Shown piece by piece: positions 27,312 to 34,754 of a DNA stretch of 64,000 nucleotides (position 1 is the stretch's first letter; every line of letters starts with the position of its first letter). Origin of the DNA: Hominimerdicola alba (lineage in GTDB: Bacteria > Bacillota > Clostridia > Oscillospirales > Ruminococcaceae); NCBI RefSeq assembly GCF_900112155.1, contig NZ_FOKQ01000001.1, forward strand, positions 1 through 64,000. The letters run 5' to 3'. The position numbers and the translations under genes were made by a program. The notes beneath the pieces are model-generated. The model ran no database searches, was not told the DNA's origin, and saw only the letters and a list, made by a program, of their open reading frames with translations.

Positions 27312-28423
27312 ACAGCAGAGATGACAACTTGAAACAGCTTTCCAATTTACTTGATCCGTATATGTTAGCAAAAATCTTAGAGAAGAATTATTCCGACAGA
27401 ACGCTCGACTTTATTTCTTCCTACGCCCCGACCGCCGTTGTTTTTGCAAGCACACGGTACAGTCCCCAAACAGTTGATGAGCTGATACACGCCTGCGACA
27501 CAAGGCTGATAGATAATTTTGATGTGATGCAGATAGCGCACAGTTCGGTAAATTCCAACTGCAATGAGCGTGATCTCGGTGCCTTTCTCGAATCCATAGA
27601 CAGAGAGCTGCCGCGCAGGACTGCGGTAAATCTGTTTGTGGCGGAAAATGATACTCAAAAGACCTACCGTGAGCTTGCGGAGTTCGTGAAGTCTGGTGCA
27701 TATTACGCAGGCGATAAGGGGTTATTTCTTGACTCCGGACTTGCCCGTGAAATGGCGGCACTTGGTATGACGCTGACCTCTGAATATTCGGGGGAGCATT
27801 TATCCTCCTTCAAAGATATTGATGCTGCACTTGCCGAGGGCGATCGTATGAGATTTGACGATCATCGGCTGGCGGCAGCAATATTCAAGAAAATGGAGCA
27901 GCCCGACTGGTTACAGTTCAGCGAATACCTGAAAAGCAGTATGGGTGAGAACATAGGAAAGCTCACGCCGTATATCCTCGAACAGAAGTATTCCGATTTT
28001 CAGGTCAACAGGGATATGTCAAAACTTGCGGATAAGGTGGCGGGAGAGTATGAGCAGTACATAGCCGACTTGAAAAAAGGCGATCCCGACAGGATAATCA
28101 AGTCGGCATATGAGATCTACAACAAGGACTATATTGTGGATTTCTGCAACACCAATATGACTTCATTAAGCCCCGATGATCTGCAAGTATTGCTTGACAC
28201 GGATAACGTTCTTGACGAGATCTATCAGGAATGGGACACTATGACGCAGTTCAACGGCGTTGCCGAAATAGATACTGCTATCGAAGATACTGCATACAGG
28301 CTTAGAACGGCGCAGGCGGTAAAGCAGATGATGGAACAGAAACAGAAGCAGGAGCTTACCGAAAGCAAGGTCATCGCAGACAAGTCCGGAATACCAAAGC
28401 CTGCAAAACACAGAGGGAGATGA
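27308..28423 (+). CDS. Paralogue array member 4, DUF3848 at C-terminus
   Basis: A 371-residue protein, ATG in ATGA overlap with member 3 and preceded by AAAGGAGGA. It has the same two-part layout: N-terminal domain (MLAKILEKNYSDRTLDFISS, DNFDVMQIAHSSVNSN, AVNLFVAENDTQKTYREL, VKSGAYYAGDKG) and DUF3848 (KLADKVAGEYEQYIADL, IIKSAYEIYNKDYIVDF, LLDTDNVLDEIYQEW). Divergence between members is considerable, so the duplications are old. Function unknown. Confidence 0.8.
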   Translation: MNSRDDNLKQLSNLLDPYMLAKILEKNYSDRTLDFISSYAPTAVVFASTRYSPQTVDELIHACDTRLIDNFDVMQIAHSSVNSNCNERDLGAFLESIDRELPRRTAVNLFVAENDTQKTYRELAEFVKSGAYYAGDKGLFLDSGLAREMAALGMTLTSEYSGEHLSSFKDIDAALAEGDRMRFDDHRLAAAIFKKMEQPDWLQFSEYLKSSMGENIGKLTPYILEQKYSDFQVNRDMSKLADKVAGEYEQYIADLKKGDPDRIIKSAYEIYNKDYIVDFCNTNMTSLSPDDLQVLLDTDNVLDEIYQEWDTMTQFNGVAEIDTAIEDTAYRLRTAQAVKQMMEQKQKQELTESKVIADKSGIPKPAKHRGR

Positions 28424-28424
28424 T

Positions 28425-28955
28425 ATTATCAAGAAAATAGATCTATACCGTGATTTTCAGAAAAGCGTCATGACGCTGGTGCAGAATGAAGCCCTTATGT
28501 GCGGCTTCAAGGAATACGCTGTAAGCGTGAAAAATCAGAGCACCGAAGTCAGGGTTTTCGTTCACGGATATACCGCCATACTTACATTTTACATCAGTGG
28601 CAGAGTGGTTGTCAAGCTCATGATGTATCAAAAGAAACATGATGATACAATTTTGCTCGATAAAATTGACAATGACTTTGTTTCGGGCAAATGCACCGTT
28701 GCCGATCTTGCGAGCAGATATGTTTATGAGGTCTTTAATGCCGCTTTGGAATTGCGTCAGAAATGGAGAACGGAGTACAGAGAACGCTACAACGAGCGTA
28801 TGGCGGCGATGGCTGAGGCGGTTGATGAGGCAGTCATAACCATCGGAGATCAGCCACATAAGGTGATTACCTCCGATGAGCTGAAAAACATGATCGAAGG
28901 CAAGGGCATAACCATTTCCGATGACAGCTATATATCGGAATATGACGAGCTTTAA
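28425..28955 (+). CDS. Hypothetical protein, likely ATT start
   Basis: About 176 residues if started at ATT (28425), which sits 6 bases after GGGAG and overlaps the gene junction. The first ATG (28470) has no ribosome binding site and would remove IKKIDLYRDFQKSV. The protein has a beta-rich first half (YAVSVKNQSTEVRVFVHGY, AILTFYISGRVVVKLMMYQ) and a helical, charged second half (LRQKWRTEYRERYNERMAA). No known family recognised. It is followed 14 bases later by the ArdC-metallopeptidase gene. Confidence 0.65.
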   Translation: MIKKIDLYRDFQKSVMTLVQNEALMCGFKEYAVSVKNQSTEVRVFVHGYTAILTFYISGRVVVKLMMYQKKHDDTILLDKIDNDFVSGKCTVADLASRYVYEVFNAALELRQKWRTEYRERYNERMAAMAEAVDEAVITIGDQPHKVITSDELKNMIEGKGITISDDSYISEYDEL

Positions 28956-28969
28956 GGGGGGAGTAAAGA

Positions 28970-31900
28970 ATGGCTTGGAAAAAGAGTTTTACCCCCGAAG
29001 AACGTGCGGAGTATCAGCGCAGGCAGCAGCAGGAAATGCAGGACATATTTCAGCGTATCGACAAGGGCGTGGAGGCTGTCTTTTCATCGGATAAGTACAA
29101 GGAGTATCTGAAATTCGTATCAAAGTTTACTGACTACTCTGCGAGAAATACGATGCTTATCAATTTACAGCGCCCGGACGCTACCCTGGTGGGTTCTTTC
29201 GGGCTTTGGAAAAGGCTCGGCAGAAGCGTAAATAAGGGTGAGAGCGGCATTGTTATCATGTCCCCCGTTCCTCACAAGACAAATCAGTATGTCGAGATTG
29301 AACGGCAGGCGGAGGACGAGTGGGGAAATAAACTGTATAACGATGACGGCACCGAACAGATGGAAACGGTGGAAAAGAACATCGTGGAAATGCGTTTCAA
29401 AAAGCAGTATGTTTTCGACCTCTCGCAGACGGATGGCAAGCCCATTCCTGACCCCGTTCAGGAGCTTGTAGGCGAGATAGACGAAGAAAAGCTGGATGTT
29501 ATTTTCAAGGGGATAAAGAAAGCAACGGGTATTGCCCCCGAGTACCGCACTATAACCGGAGGCGCAAAAGGATACTACAGTCCCTCGGCAAAAAGTATTA
29601 TAATAAAAACAGGCATGAGCGGCGAACAGGTGCTAAAGACTGTTGTTCACGAATCTGCTCACTGTCTGCTGCACGATCCCGATAAAAAGATCGTCACAAC
29701 AAAATCGCCCCGCAACGAAAAAGAGGTGCAGGCGGAATCAATTGCATTTATCGTCTGCGAGAAGCTGGGGGTTGACACTTCGGACTATTCTTTCCCCTAT
29801 ATTGCTTCATGGTCGGAGGGAAAACAGCTTGACCAACTCAACAAGTTTCTTGACGAGATACAAAAGACCTCGCAGACGCTTTTCAACGCTATTGATTCTG
29901 AATTGCTGAAATACAAAAAGCGTGATCTGACAGTTAATGAGATAATGGACGATACGGAATTATCAAATGTTCAGAAAGCCGAGATTTATCTTGATATTGT
30001 TCAGCAGAACGGTATCGTGTTCGAGGACAGCGACATTCAGAAGATAATGGAGCAGGCTGAAAAGGAAACGGATATTGGGGCTGTTTTCAAGGCTATCGAC
30101 GATACCGCCAACACCATAAATCAGCGCAACAGCTACGGCTACGATTTTCAGTATATGAATCCGATAGACACAACCGAAGAAGCACTTGCCGCTTATGATC
30201 GGGGCGAGGCTGTCTATCTTCTGTACCCCGACGGTACTGAGGGCATGGCTGAAAGCCGTGAGGAGATCGAAAACTTTTCAGGTCTATTCGGTATTGAAAA
30301 GGAGCCGAAGCAAGTGGTTGCTGCCGAGGACAATCCCGATCTGTATCCTGTTTCAAGGACAGAAGCAATCGAGATGTGGGGCAGGGGTCTTGATGTTTTC
30401 ATCGACGGAAAACAGGCGACGAGCATAGATGAAGTGCGAAATGCACCCGACACGGCGAGCATAGCACTAAGCGAATTTCAGTATTCGGCAGAACTTGATT
30501 TCGACAAGGGAGGTTTAGGAAACGTGAGAAATCAGCAGTTTTATGATAGCTACAATCAGCGACAATTTCAGCAGCAGGGCGGCTATCAGCAGAGGAACAG
30601 TAACATTATCGGAAATACGCCCTACGATCAGTTAGGCGGCAGGGGGCAGCTTCAGTATTACAAAGGGCTGAACAACAAACATGCTCAGAATATCGCACGC
30701 CAGCTTGATGCGGACAGTATCAGATACAGCGGAGTGATAAAAGGCGGCACGACTACGATCACAATAAATGTCGCGGATATTTCCCGTTACGAAGCGGCGG
30801 TCGATAAGGTTAAGCAGATGTACGATCAGCGCAACAACAGACAGGGTGGTTATCAGCAGAACAGCGGTGCGACGTATCAGCAGAATGACAGCCCCGATAT
30901 GCTTGCCCGTGACATTGAAGCATTTATGTACAATTACAACACCAACGGCTATCGTAATGTTGCGGGAGACAGAGAGCAGGGGATAAGAGGCGTTGCAAAT
31001 AACATTAAAAACGGTGATGTGGGCAGCCTTGAAACATTTTTCGGTAAGGTCGTTAACACAGTCGGTGATGCACAGGTGTCCGGTGAAGCAAATGCGATCC
31101 TGCAAAGGCTCGGCAACTTTGCGGATAATAGACAGCAAGGTATTCAGCAGAATGGGTTCAGCAATCAGCCTACGCAGACCCGGCAGACCAATCCTAACGT
31201 TATCGGAAATACACCCTACGATCAGCTTGGCAGAAAGAGCGATTTGCAGTATTATCCGAATCTGAAAAATCGCCATGCAGATAATATCGCTCAGAAACTC
31301 AATGAGTACGGCGTAAGGTTCAGCGGTCTGCGCAAGGGTTACACCACAACAATCACCATAAACAAGGCGGATATTCCGAGATATGAAGCGGCGGTCGCCG
31401 AGGTCAAGCTGTCCTATCAGCAGAACAGCCGCACAAATAATCAGAACAGTTATCAGAAGAATAGTTATCAGCCTGCATACGGCGCACCGGCTTATGCTGA
31501 CAGGGGCGGCTTCGGAAACGTTCGTCCGTTCACAGGTGATTTTGATAGTATCCCGAAACAGGGCGGCACTATGCCCGATGCTCTTTTCGATACACTGTCG
31601 GATATGCCGAAACCCAAAAATACAAGTGTGGATTACAAGTCGGTGCCTATTGTGGTAGAGTCCTACATGGACGCAAAAATGAACGGTCGCTTGTCGGAGC
31701 TGCAAGCGAGCATTAAGGCTTCGCAGGCTTGTCGTGACTATATCGAGCAGAATATCCATTCCGCTTATGAGAACAGGAACTTGTCGGGGTTTGTGCAGAC
31801 CCTCACGGATAAGTTCGGAATCGACCGTGCTATGTATACAGTCGCAGCGACTATCCAGCTCAAAATGCACGATGGTCGCTTCACGAACGATGTCAAGGAT

Positions 31901-33259
31901 ATGGCTCGTCAGTATATGTTTGACAGCGACAAAACAAGGCTGAAATTTCTGACCGAAACGCACCCTGTCATCATGAATCATCTTTTTGAAGAAATGATTG
32001 ACAAGAAATTCCACTTGCAGAGGGAACACGCTGTAGTTGAAGAAAAGAAGGAACTGCCCGATTTCTTCAAGGACAAGTATTTGCTTGCGGTGGAAAAGGT
32101 ATCTGTTTCCGATGATTTCAGGGGAATCCCCGAAACAAAGTATTACACGACTTCTGCCGATGAATTTTTTGTCGAGGGTATAGGCTGGCTGGATAATGAT
32201 GCTTATGACCGTGAGCAGAAAGAGAGCGGGCTGAGTGCCGATGATTTCTACAAGAAGGTCACGAAGATCAATGCCCATTATATCGACGCTAACGGTATGC
32301 CCGGCAGCGGTGATATGACACCCGAGGTCTATGATTTGCTGACCGAAAAGACTTACGCTCCCGAAAATAAGGAGGAATTCGAGCGTTTCAAGGCAGCGTA
32401 TGAGCATAGGATAAAAACAGCAGGAGTAGCCGAAATGTCAACAGAGTATTACGGAGTGAGACAGAATAACAGTGGAAAATACGCAGTCGTTGGCATTGCT
32501 GCGGACGGTATCGTTACGGTCGTAAAAGACAGTATTCCGTCCGTTCCCGAAGCAAAGGCGGCTCTCATGGAAGTCTATGAAAAGCGCAAGGGGCAGGCAC
32601 ACGTTGAGCTTATGCACCCGCAGACAATTGACGAGATCTCTGCTCGTATGTATGACCCGTCACAGGGGCTTGCAACTAATCAGTACCGCATAGAAAAGTG
32701 CGACGATAAGCCCGATACTACGCATATGCTTGTAAAATATACTCTTGACAATAACGATGGAAACTACAATCAGACCGGCGTATTGTGCTATGGTGACTAT
32801 TTTGATTGCAATGAGGCGCTGAAAGCTGCTATCGCTTCGCCTACACAGCCTATTCCCTCACAGGACAAGACCACTTTCGAGATCTATCAGCTCAAAGGCG
32901 GTGATGATACCCGCGATATGCGCTTCATCAGCCTTGACCGGCTTGCGGAGCAGGGGAAAAAACCTGACATTTCAACCTATGACAAGGTCTATGAGGGCGA
33001 CTATTTGCCTTTTGAGGAGTCGGGGGATACAATAGGCAGGCAGCTTGAAGCCGTCTATACAAAATTCAATGTTGACCACCCTGCGGACTTCAAAGGACAC
33101 AGCTTGTCTGTATCAGATGTTGTTGTCGCAAAGGGAAAGGCTTACTATGTGGATACTTTTGGTTTTAAGGAACTCAGATCCTTCAAGGCTCCCGACCGTG
33201 AGCACAAGCAGGAACAGGAGGAACAGAAAAAGCCGGCAGCGAAGAAGCCAAAACGCTGA
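28970..33259 (+). CDS. ArdC-type antirestriction metallopeptidase with DUF3849 and YodL-type C-terminus
   Basis: A 1429-residue multidomain protein expected to protect incoming single-stranded element DNA. Residues about 1-150 are the ArdC ssDNA-binding domain (FVSKFTDYSARNTMLINLQ, GLWKRLGRSVNKGESGIVIM). A zinc metallopeptidase motif HESAH (227-231) follows with a downstream EVQAESIAFIVCEKLG helix. The middle has Gln/Asn-rich linkers and a ~75-residue unit present twice (about 545-620 and 742-815, both starting IGNTPYDQLG and containing TTTITIN). Residues about 885-1010 match DUF3849 (VVESYMDAKMNGRLSELQAS, TETHPVIMNHLFEEM). The C-terminus has a YodL-type domain (FEIYQLKGGDDTRDMRFISL, FNVDHPADFKGHSLSVSDVV). 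ATG follows GGGGGGAG. It is the last gene of the long operon. Confidence 0.88.
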   Translation: MAWKKSFTPEERAEYQRRQQQEMQDIFQRIDKGVEAVFSSDKYKEYLKFVSKFTDYSARNTMLINLQRPDATLVGSFGLWKRLGRSVNKGESGIVIMSPVPHKTNQYVEIERQAEDEWGNKLYNDDGTEQMETVEKNIVEMRFKKQYVFDLSQTDGKPIPDPVQELVGEIDEEKLDVIFKGIKKATGIAPEYRTITGGAKGYYSPSAKSIIIKTGMSGEQVLKTVVHESAHCLLHDPDKKIVTTKSPRNEKEVQAESIAFIVCEKLGVDTSDYSFPYIASWSEGKQLDQLNKFLDEIQKTSQTLFNAIDSELLKYKKRDLTVNEIMDDTELSNVQKAEIYLDIVQQNGIVFEDSDIQKIMEQAEKETDIGAVFKAIDDTANTINQRNSYGYDFQYMNPIDTTEEALAAYDRGEAVYLLYPDGTEGMAESREEIENFSGLFGIEKEPKQVVAAEDNPDLYPVSRTEAIEMWGRGLDVFIDGKQATSIDEVRNAPDTASIALSEFQYSAELDFDKGGLGNVRNQQFYDSYNQRQFQQQGGYQQRNSNIIGNTPYDQLGGRGQLQYYKGLNNKHAQNIARQLDADSIRYSGVIKGGTTTITINVADISRYEAAVDKVKQMYDQRNNRQGGYQQNSGATYQQNDSPDMLARDIEAFMYNYNTNGYRNVAGDREQGIRGVANNIKNGDVGSLETFFGKVVNTVGDAQVSGEANAILQRLGNFADNRQQGIQQNGFSNQPTQTRQTNPNVIGNTPYDQLGRKSDLQYYPNLKNRHADNIAQKLNEYGVRFSGLRKGYTTTITINKADIPRYEAAVAEVKLSYQQNSRTNNQNSYQKNSYQPAYGAPAYADRGGFGNVRPFTGDFDSIPKQGGTMPDALFDTLSDMPKPKNTSVDYKSVPIVVESYMDAKMNGRLSELQASIKASQACRDYIEQNIHSAYENRNLSGFVQTLTDKFGIDRAMYTVAATIQLKMHDGRFTNDVKDMARQYMFDSDKTRLKFLTETHPVIMNHLFEEMIDKKFHLQREHAVVEEKKELPDFFKDKYLLAVEKVSVSDDFRGIPETKYYTTSADEFFVEGIGWLDNDAYDREQKESGLSADDFYKKVTKINAHYIDANGMPGSGDMTPEVYDLLTEKTYAPENKEEFERFKAAYEHRIKTAGVAEMSTEYYGVRQNNSGKYAVVGIAADGIVTVVKDSIPSVPEAKAALMEVYEKRKGQAHVELMHPQTIDEISARMYDPSQGLATNQYRIEKCDDKPDTTHMLVKYTLDNNDGNYNQTGVLCYGDYFDCNEALKAAIASPTQPIPSQDKTTFEIYQLKGGDDTRDMRFISLDRLAEQGKKPDISTYDKVYEGDYLPFEESGDTIGRQLEAVYTKFNVDHPADFKGHSLSVSDVVVAKGKAYYVDTFGFKELRSFKAPDREHKQEQEEQKKPAAKKPKR

Positions 33260-33269
33260 CGGTAAAAAT
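33257..33269 (+). repeat. 13-bp direct repeat, left copy
   Basis: TGACGGTAAAAAT, starting in the stop codon of the ArdC-type gene. An identical copy lies at 34703-34715. Both are followed by GGGGCGGTGC (33272-33281 and 34742-34751), directly after in this copy and after 26 extra bases in the other. The pair brackets the recombinase 1 module and may mark where it was inserted. Confidence 0.55.
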
Positions 33270-33296
33270 CCGGGGCGGTGCCGTCATCGTCCCCGG
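33270..33296 (+). terminator. Terminator of the long conjugation operon
   Basis: CCGGGGCG (33270-33277) pairs with CGTCCCCGG (33288-33296) around a ~10-base loop; AATAATTTTTATA follows. It lies 10 bases after the last operon stop codon. Confidence 0.6.
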
Positions 33297-33310
33297 AATA
33301 ATTTTTATAA

Positions 33311-33353
33311 AAAAAGCCCTATACAGCGCAAAAGTCTTTTTTTGCTGTAAGGG
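33311..33353 (-). terminator. Minus-strand terminator opposing the outward promoter
   Basis: On the minus strand CCCTTACAGC pairs with GCTGTATAGGG (one bulge), followed by CTTTTTTT. It lies just outside the left 20-bp inverted repeat, so transcripts from the promoter at 33410-33438 should stop here in the present orientation. Confidence 0.65.
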
Positions 33354-33373
33354 TTTCGCAAAGTCTGTGATTT
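33354..33373 (+). repeat. 20-bp inverted repeat, left copy
   Basis: TTTCGCAAAGTCTGTGATTT; its exact reverse complement is at 34631-34650. The 1297-bp segment between the outer ends contains only recombinase 1, its flanking promoter and a terminator. Likely recombination or binding sites of that enzyme. Confidence 0.8.
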
Positions 33374-33409
33374 TGAGAAATGCCATCATAGCACTATCTC
33401 AACACTACT

Positions 33410-33438
33410 ATTATACACGATTTTGCGGTGTTTGTCAA
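33410..33438 (-). promoter_or_regulatory. Consensus promoter facing outward across the left inverted repeat
   Basis: Minus strand: TTGACA (33438-33433), 17-base spacer, TATAAT (33415-33410), a perfect sigma-70 match. It points away from recombinase 1, towards the left inverted repeat and a terminator beyond it. Confidence 0.8.
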
Positions 33439-33478
33439 TGAAAAAAATGTAAAAAGTAAGAATTAAACGGAGGAATAT

Positions 33479-34564
33479 ATGAATAAGGGAACAACGTACA
33501 AACGGAAGGACGGGCGCTGGGAGTGCCGCATTCGTGTTGAAGATAAAGACGGGCATAAAAAATACCGCTCTTTCTACGGTAAAACGCAGGAAGAAGCGGA
33601 ATACAAGATGATGGAGGAAACGGGCGGCAGGATCACAAGCGGTGAAAGTATAACGGTAATGACCGTCAGAGAGCTTGCGTGGGAGTGGCTGTTTATCATG
33701 AAAAACAGGATAAAGGACTCAACCGCTTCCAACTACCGAATGAAGATAGAACGCCATATACTGCCCGAATTTGGCTCTAAAATATGCGCTTCGATCAAGA
33801 CAAAGATGATCTCCGAATTCATTCAGAAAAAGCTGAGTCAGGGGCTTTCAGCAAGGTATGTGGGCGACATAATTACGGTGATGAAGGCGATGTACCGCTA
33901 TGCAGCGAACGAATACAACATCACCAACGTTATTGAGGGTGTAGTGCTGCCCAAGAAAGCGAAGCCCGAGATAAATATTATGACTGCCGAGGAAAAGAGA
34001 AAGCTCGTGTACTACATAAATACGAACCATAACGAAACGACTCTCGCCGTGGCGCTGTCGCTTTTCACGGGCATGAGAATAGGCGAGGTCTGCGCTCTGC
34101 GCTGGCAGGATATTGACATAGAAAAGCGTGTGCTTTACGTCAGACACACTATGCAGCGCATACAGAATTATGACGGCAGCAGCAAGACAAAAATCATCAT
34201 AACAGAGCCTAAAAGCCAGTCCTCAAAGCGTGAGATACCCATTCCCGAATGCCTTGTGCCGATGCTCACCGAGTTAAAAAGAAAGCCCGACAGCTATGTG
34301 CTGACGGGGACGGGAACGCCTATTGAGCCGAGAACGCTGCAATACCGCTTCAAAAGTATGCTGAAAAAGCTCGGGCTTGGCAGCTTCACCTACCATAGTC
34401 TGCGTCATAAAATGGCTTCTGAAGCCATAGAAATCGGATTTGACGTAAAAAAACTTTCCGAGATACTTGGACACTCTTCATCTCAGATAACTCTTGACCG
34501 CTATGTGCATTCGTCTATGAGCCACAAAAAGTCCTGTATGGACCTCATGACGATGGGAGCTTAA
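33479..34564 (+). CDS. Tyrosine recombinase 1 (integrase family)
   Basis: A 361-residue site-specific recombinase. ATG follows CGGAGG by 6 bases. The N-terminal arm-binding domain is TTYKRKDGRWECRIRVEDKD with FYGKTQEEAEYKMM; then a SAM-like core-binding domain (WLFIMKNRIKDSTASNYRMK). Catalytic residues are visible: Arg in FTGMRIGEVCALRWQDID, HSLRH, GHSSSQITLD and the nucleophile Tyr in DRYVHSS. It is flanked by 20-bp inverted repeats and 13-bp direct repeats. It is clearly related to recombinase 2 at 35358. It could be the ICE integrase or a local DNA invertase; the flanking repeats favour the second or both. No good sense promoter is seen directly upstream in this orientation. Confidence 0.92.
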   Translation: MNKGTTYKRKDGRWECRIRVEDKDGHKKYRSFYGKTQEEAEYKMMEETGGRITSGESITVMTVRELAWEWLFIMKNRIKDSTASNYRMKIERHILPEFGSKICASIKTKMISEFIQKKLSQGLSARYVGDIITVMKAMYRYAANEYNITNVIEGVVLPKKAKPEINIMTAEEKRKLVYYINTNHNETTLAVALSLFTGMRIGEVCALRWQDIDIEKRVLYVRHTMQRIQNYDGSSKTKIIITEPKSQSSKREIPIPECLVPMLTELKRKPDSYVLTGTGTPIEPRTLQYRFKSMLKKLGLGSFTYHSLRHKMASEAIEIGFDVKKLSEILGHSSSQITLDRYVHSSMSHKKSCMDLMTMGA

Positions 34565-34590
34565 CGTAATTTGCCGTCAAGGAAAATACA

Positions 34591-34614
34591 AAAAGCCTGT
34601 AATATAGGGCTTTT
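34591..34614. terminator. Bidirectional terminator after recombinase 1
   Basis: AAAAGCC pairs with GGCTTTT (7 bp, 10-base loop). On the plus strand it ends recombinase 1; on the minus strand TTTTTGTATTTT follows the stem, so it also stops transcripts from the promoter at 34672-34700. Confidence 0.65.
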
Positions 34615-34630
34615 GAACCGTTTCGCCCTG

Positions 34631-34650
34631 AAATCACAGACTTTGCGAAA
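34631..34650 (-). repeat. 20-bp inverted repeat, right copy
   Basis: AAATCACAGACTTTGCGAAA, the exact reverse complement of 33354-33373. It lies 67 bases after the recombinase 1 stop and 22 bases before the -10 box of the incoming minus-strand promoter. Confidence 0.8.
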
Positions 34651-34671
34651 AGTCAAAAACCCCACGCATTT

Positions 34672-34700
34672 ATTATACTTTATCGAATTTCAAAAAGCAA
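34672..34700 (-). promoter_or_regulatory. Promoter facing into the recombinase 1 segment from the right
   Basis: Minus strand: TTGCTT (34700-34695), 17-base spacer, TATAAT (34677-34672). It lies outside the inverted-repeat segment and reads towards it. As drawn it is antisense to recombinase 1; if the segment were inverted it would read recombinase 1 in sense. Confidence 0.65.
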
Positions 34701-34702
34701 GT

Positions 34703-34715
34703 TGACGGTAAAAAT
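34703..34715 (+). repeat. 13-bp direct repeat, right copy
   Basis: TGACGGTAAAAAT, identical to 33257-33269 and on the same strand; GGGGCGGTGC recurs at 34742-34751, where it also forms the ribosome binding site of the next gene. Confidence 0.55.
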
Positions 34716-34754
34716 TTCGTCGGATTTCCTAAGCGGATTCTGGGGCGGTGCGGC

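Larger units (their letters stand above)
33311..33403 (-). ncRNA. Candidate small RNA L, about 93 nt
   Basis: Defined by a consensus minus-strand promoter and a terminator about 93 bases apart, with no open frame. The predicted RNA has a 5' hairpin (UUGAGA pairing with UCUCAA), an unpaired middle holding AAATCACAGACTTTGCGAAA, and the terminator stem. The unpaired middle is perfectly complementary, over 20 nt, to candidate RNA R. Existence is predicted, not shown. Confidence 0.45.
34583..34665 (-). ncRNA. Candidate small RNA R, about 80 nt
   Basis: Bounded by the minus-strand promoter at 34672-34700 and the terminator at 34591-34614. It contains TTTCGCAAAGTCTGTGATTT and can fold TTTCGC with GCGAAA. 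It is complementary over 20 nt to candidate RNA L and runs antisense to the 3' flank of recombinase 1. Predicted only. Confidence 0.4.

Noticed and set aside
30540-31480. Repeats suggesting a CRISPR array
   Set aside because: The repeats are Gln/Asn-coding tracts and one duplicated domain within an intact gene, of irregular length and spacing.
30632-32407. A 591-codon open frame on the minus strand
   Set aside because: It is antisense to the ArdC-type gene, whose protein has clear domains there. Long antisense frames are common opposite genes with biased codon use, and its translation is Cys/Ile/Val-rich with no recognisable domain.
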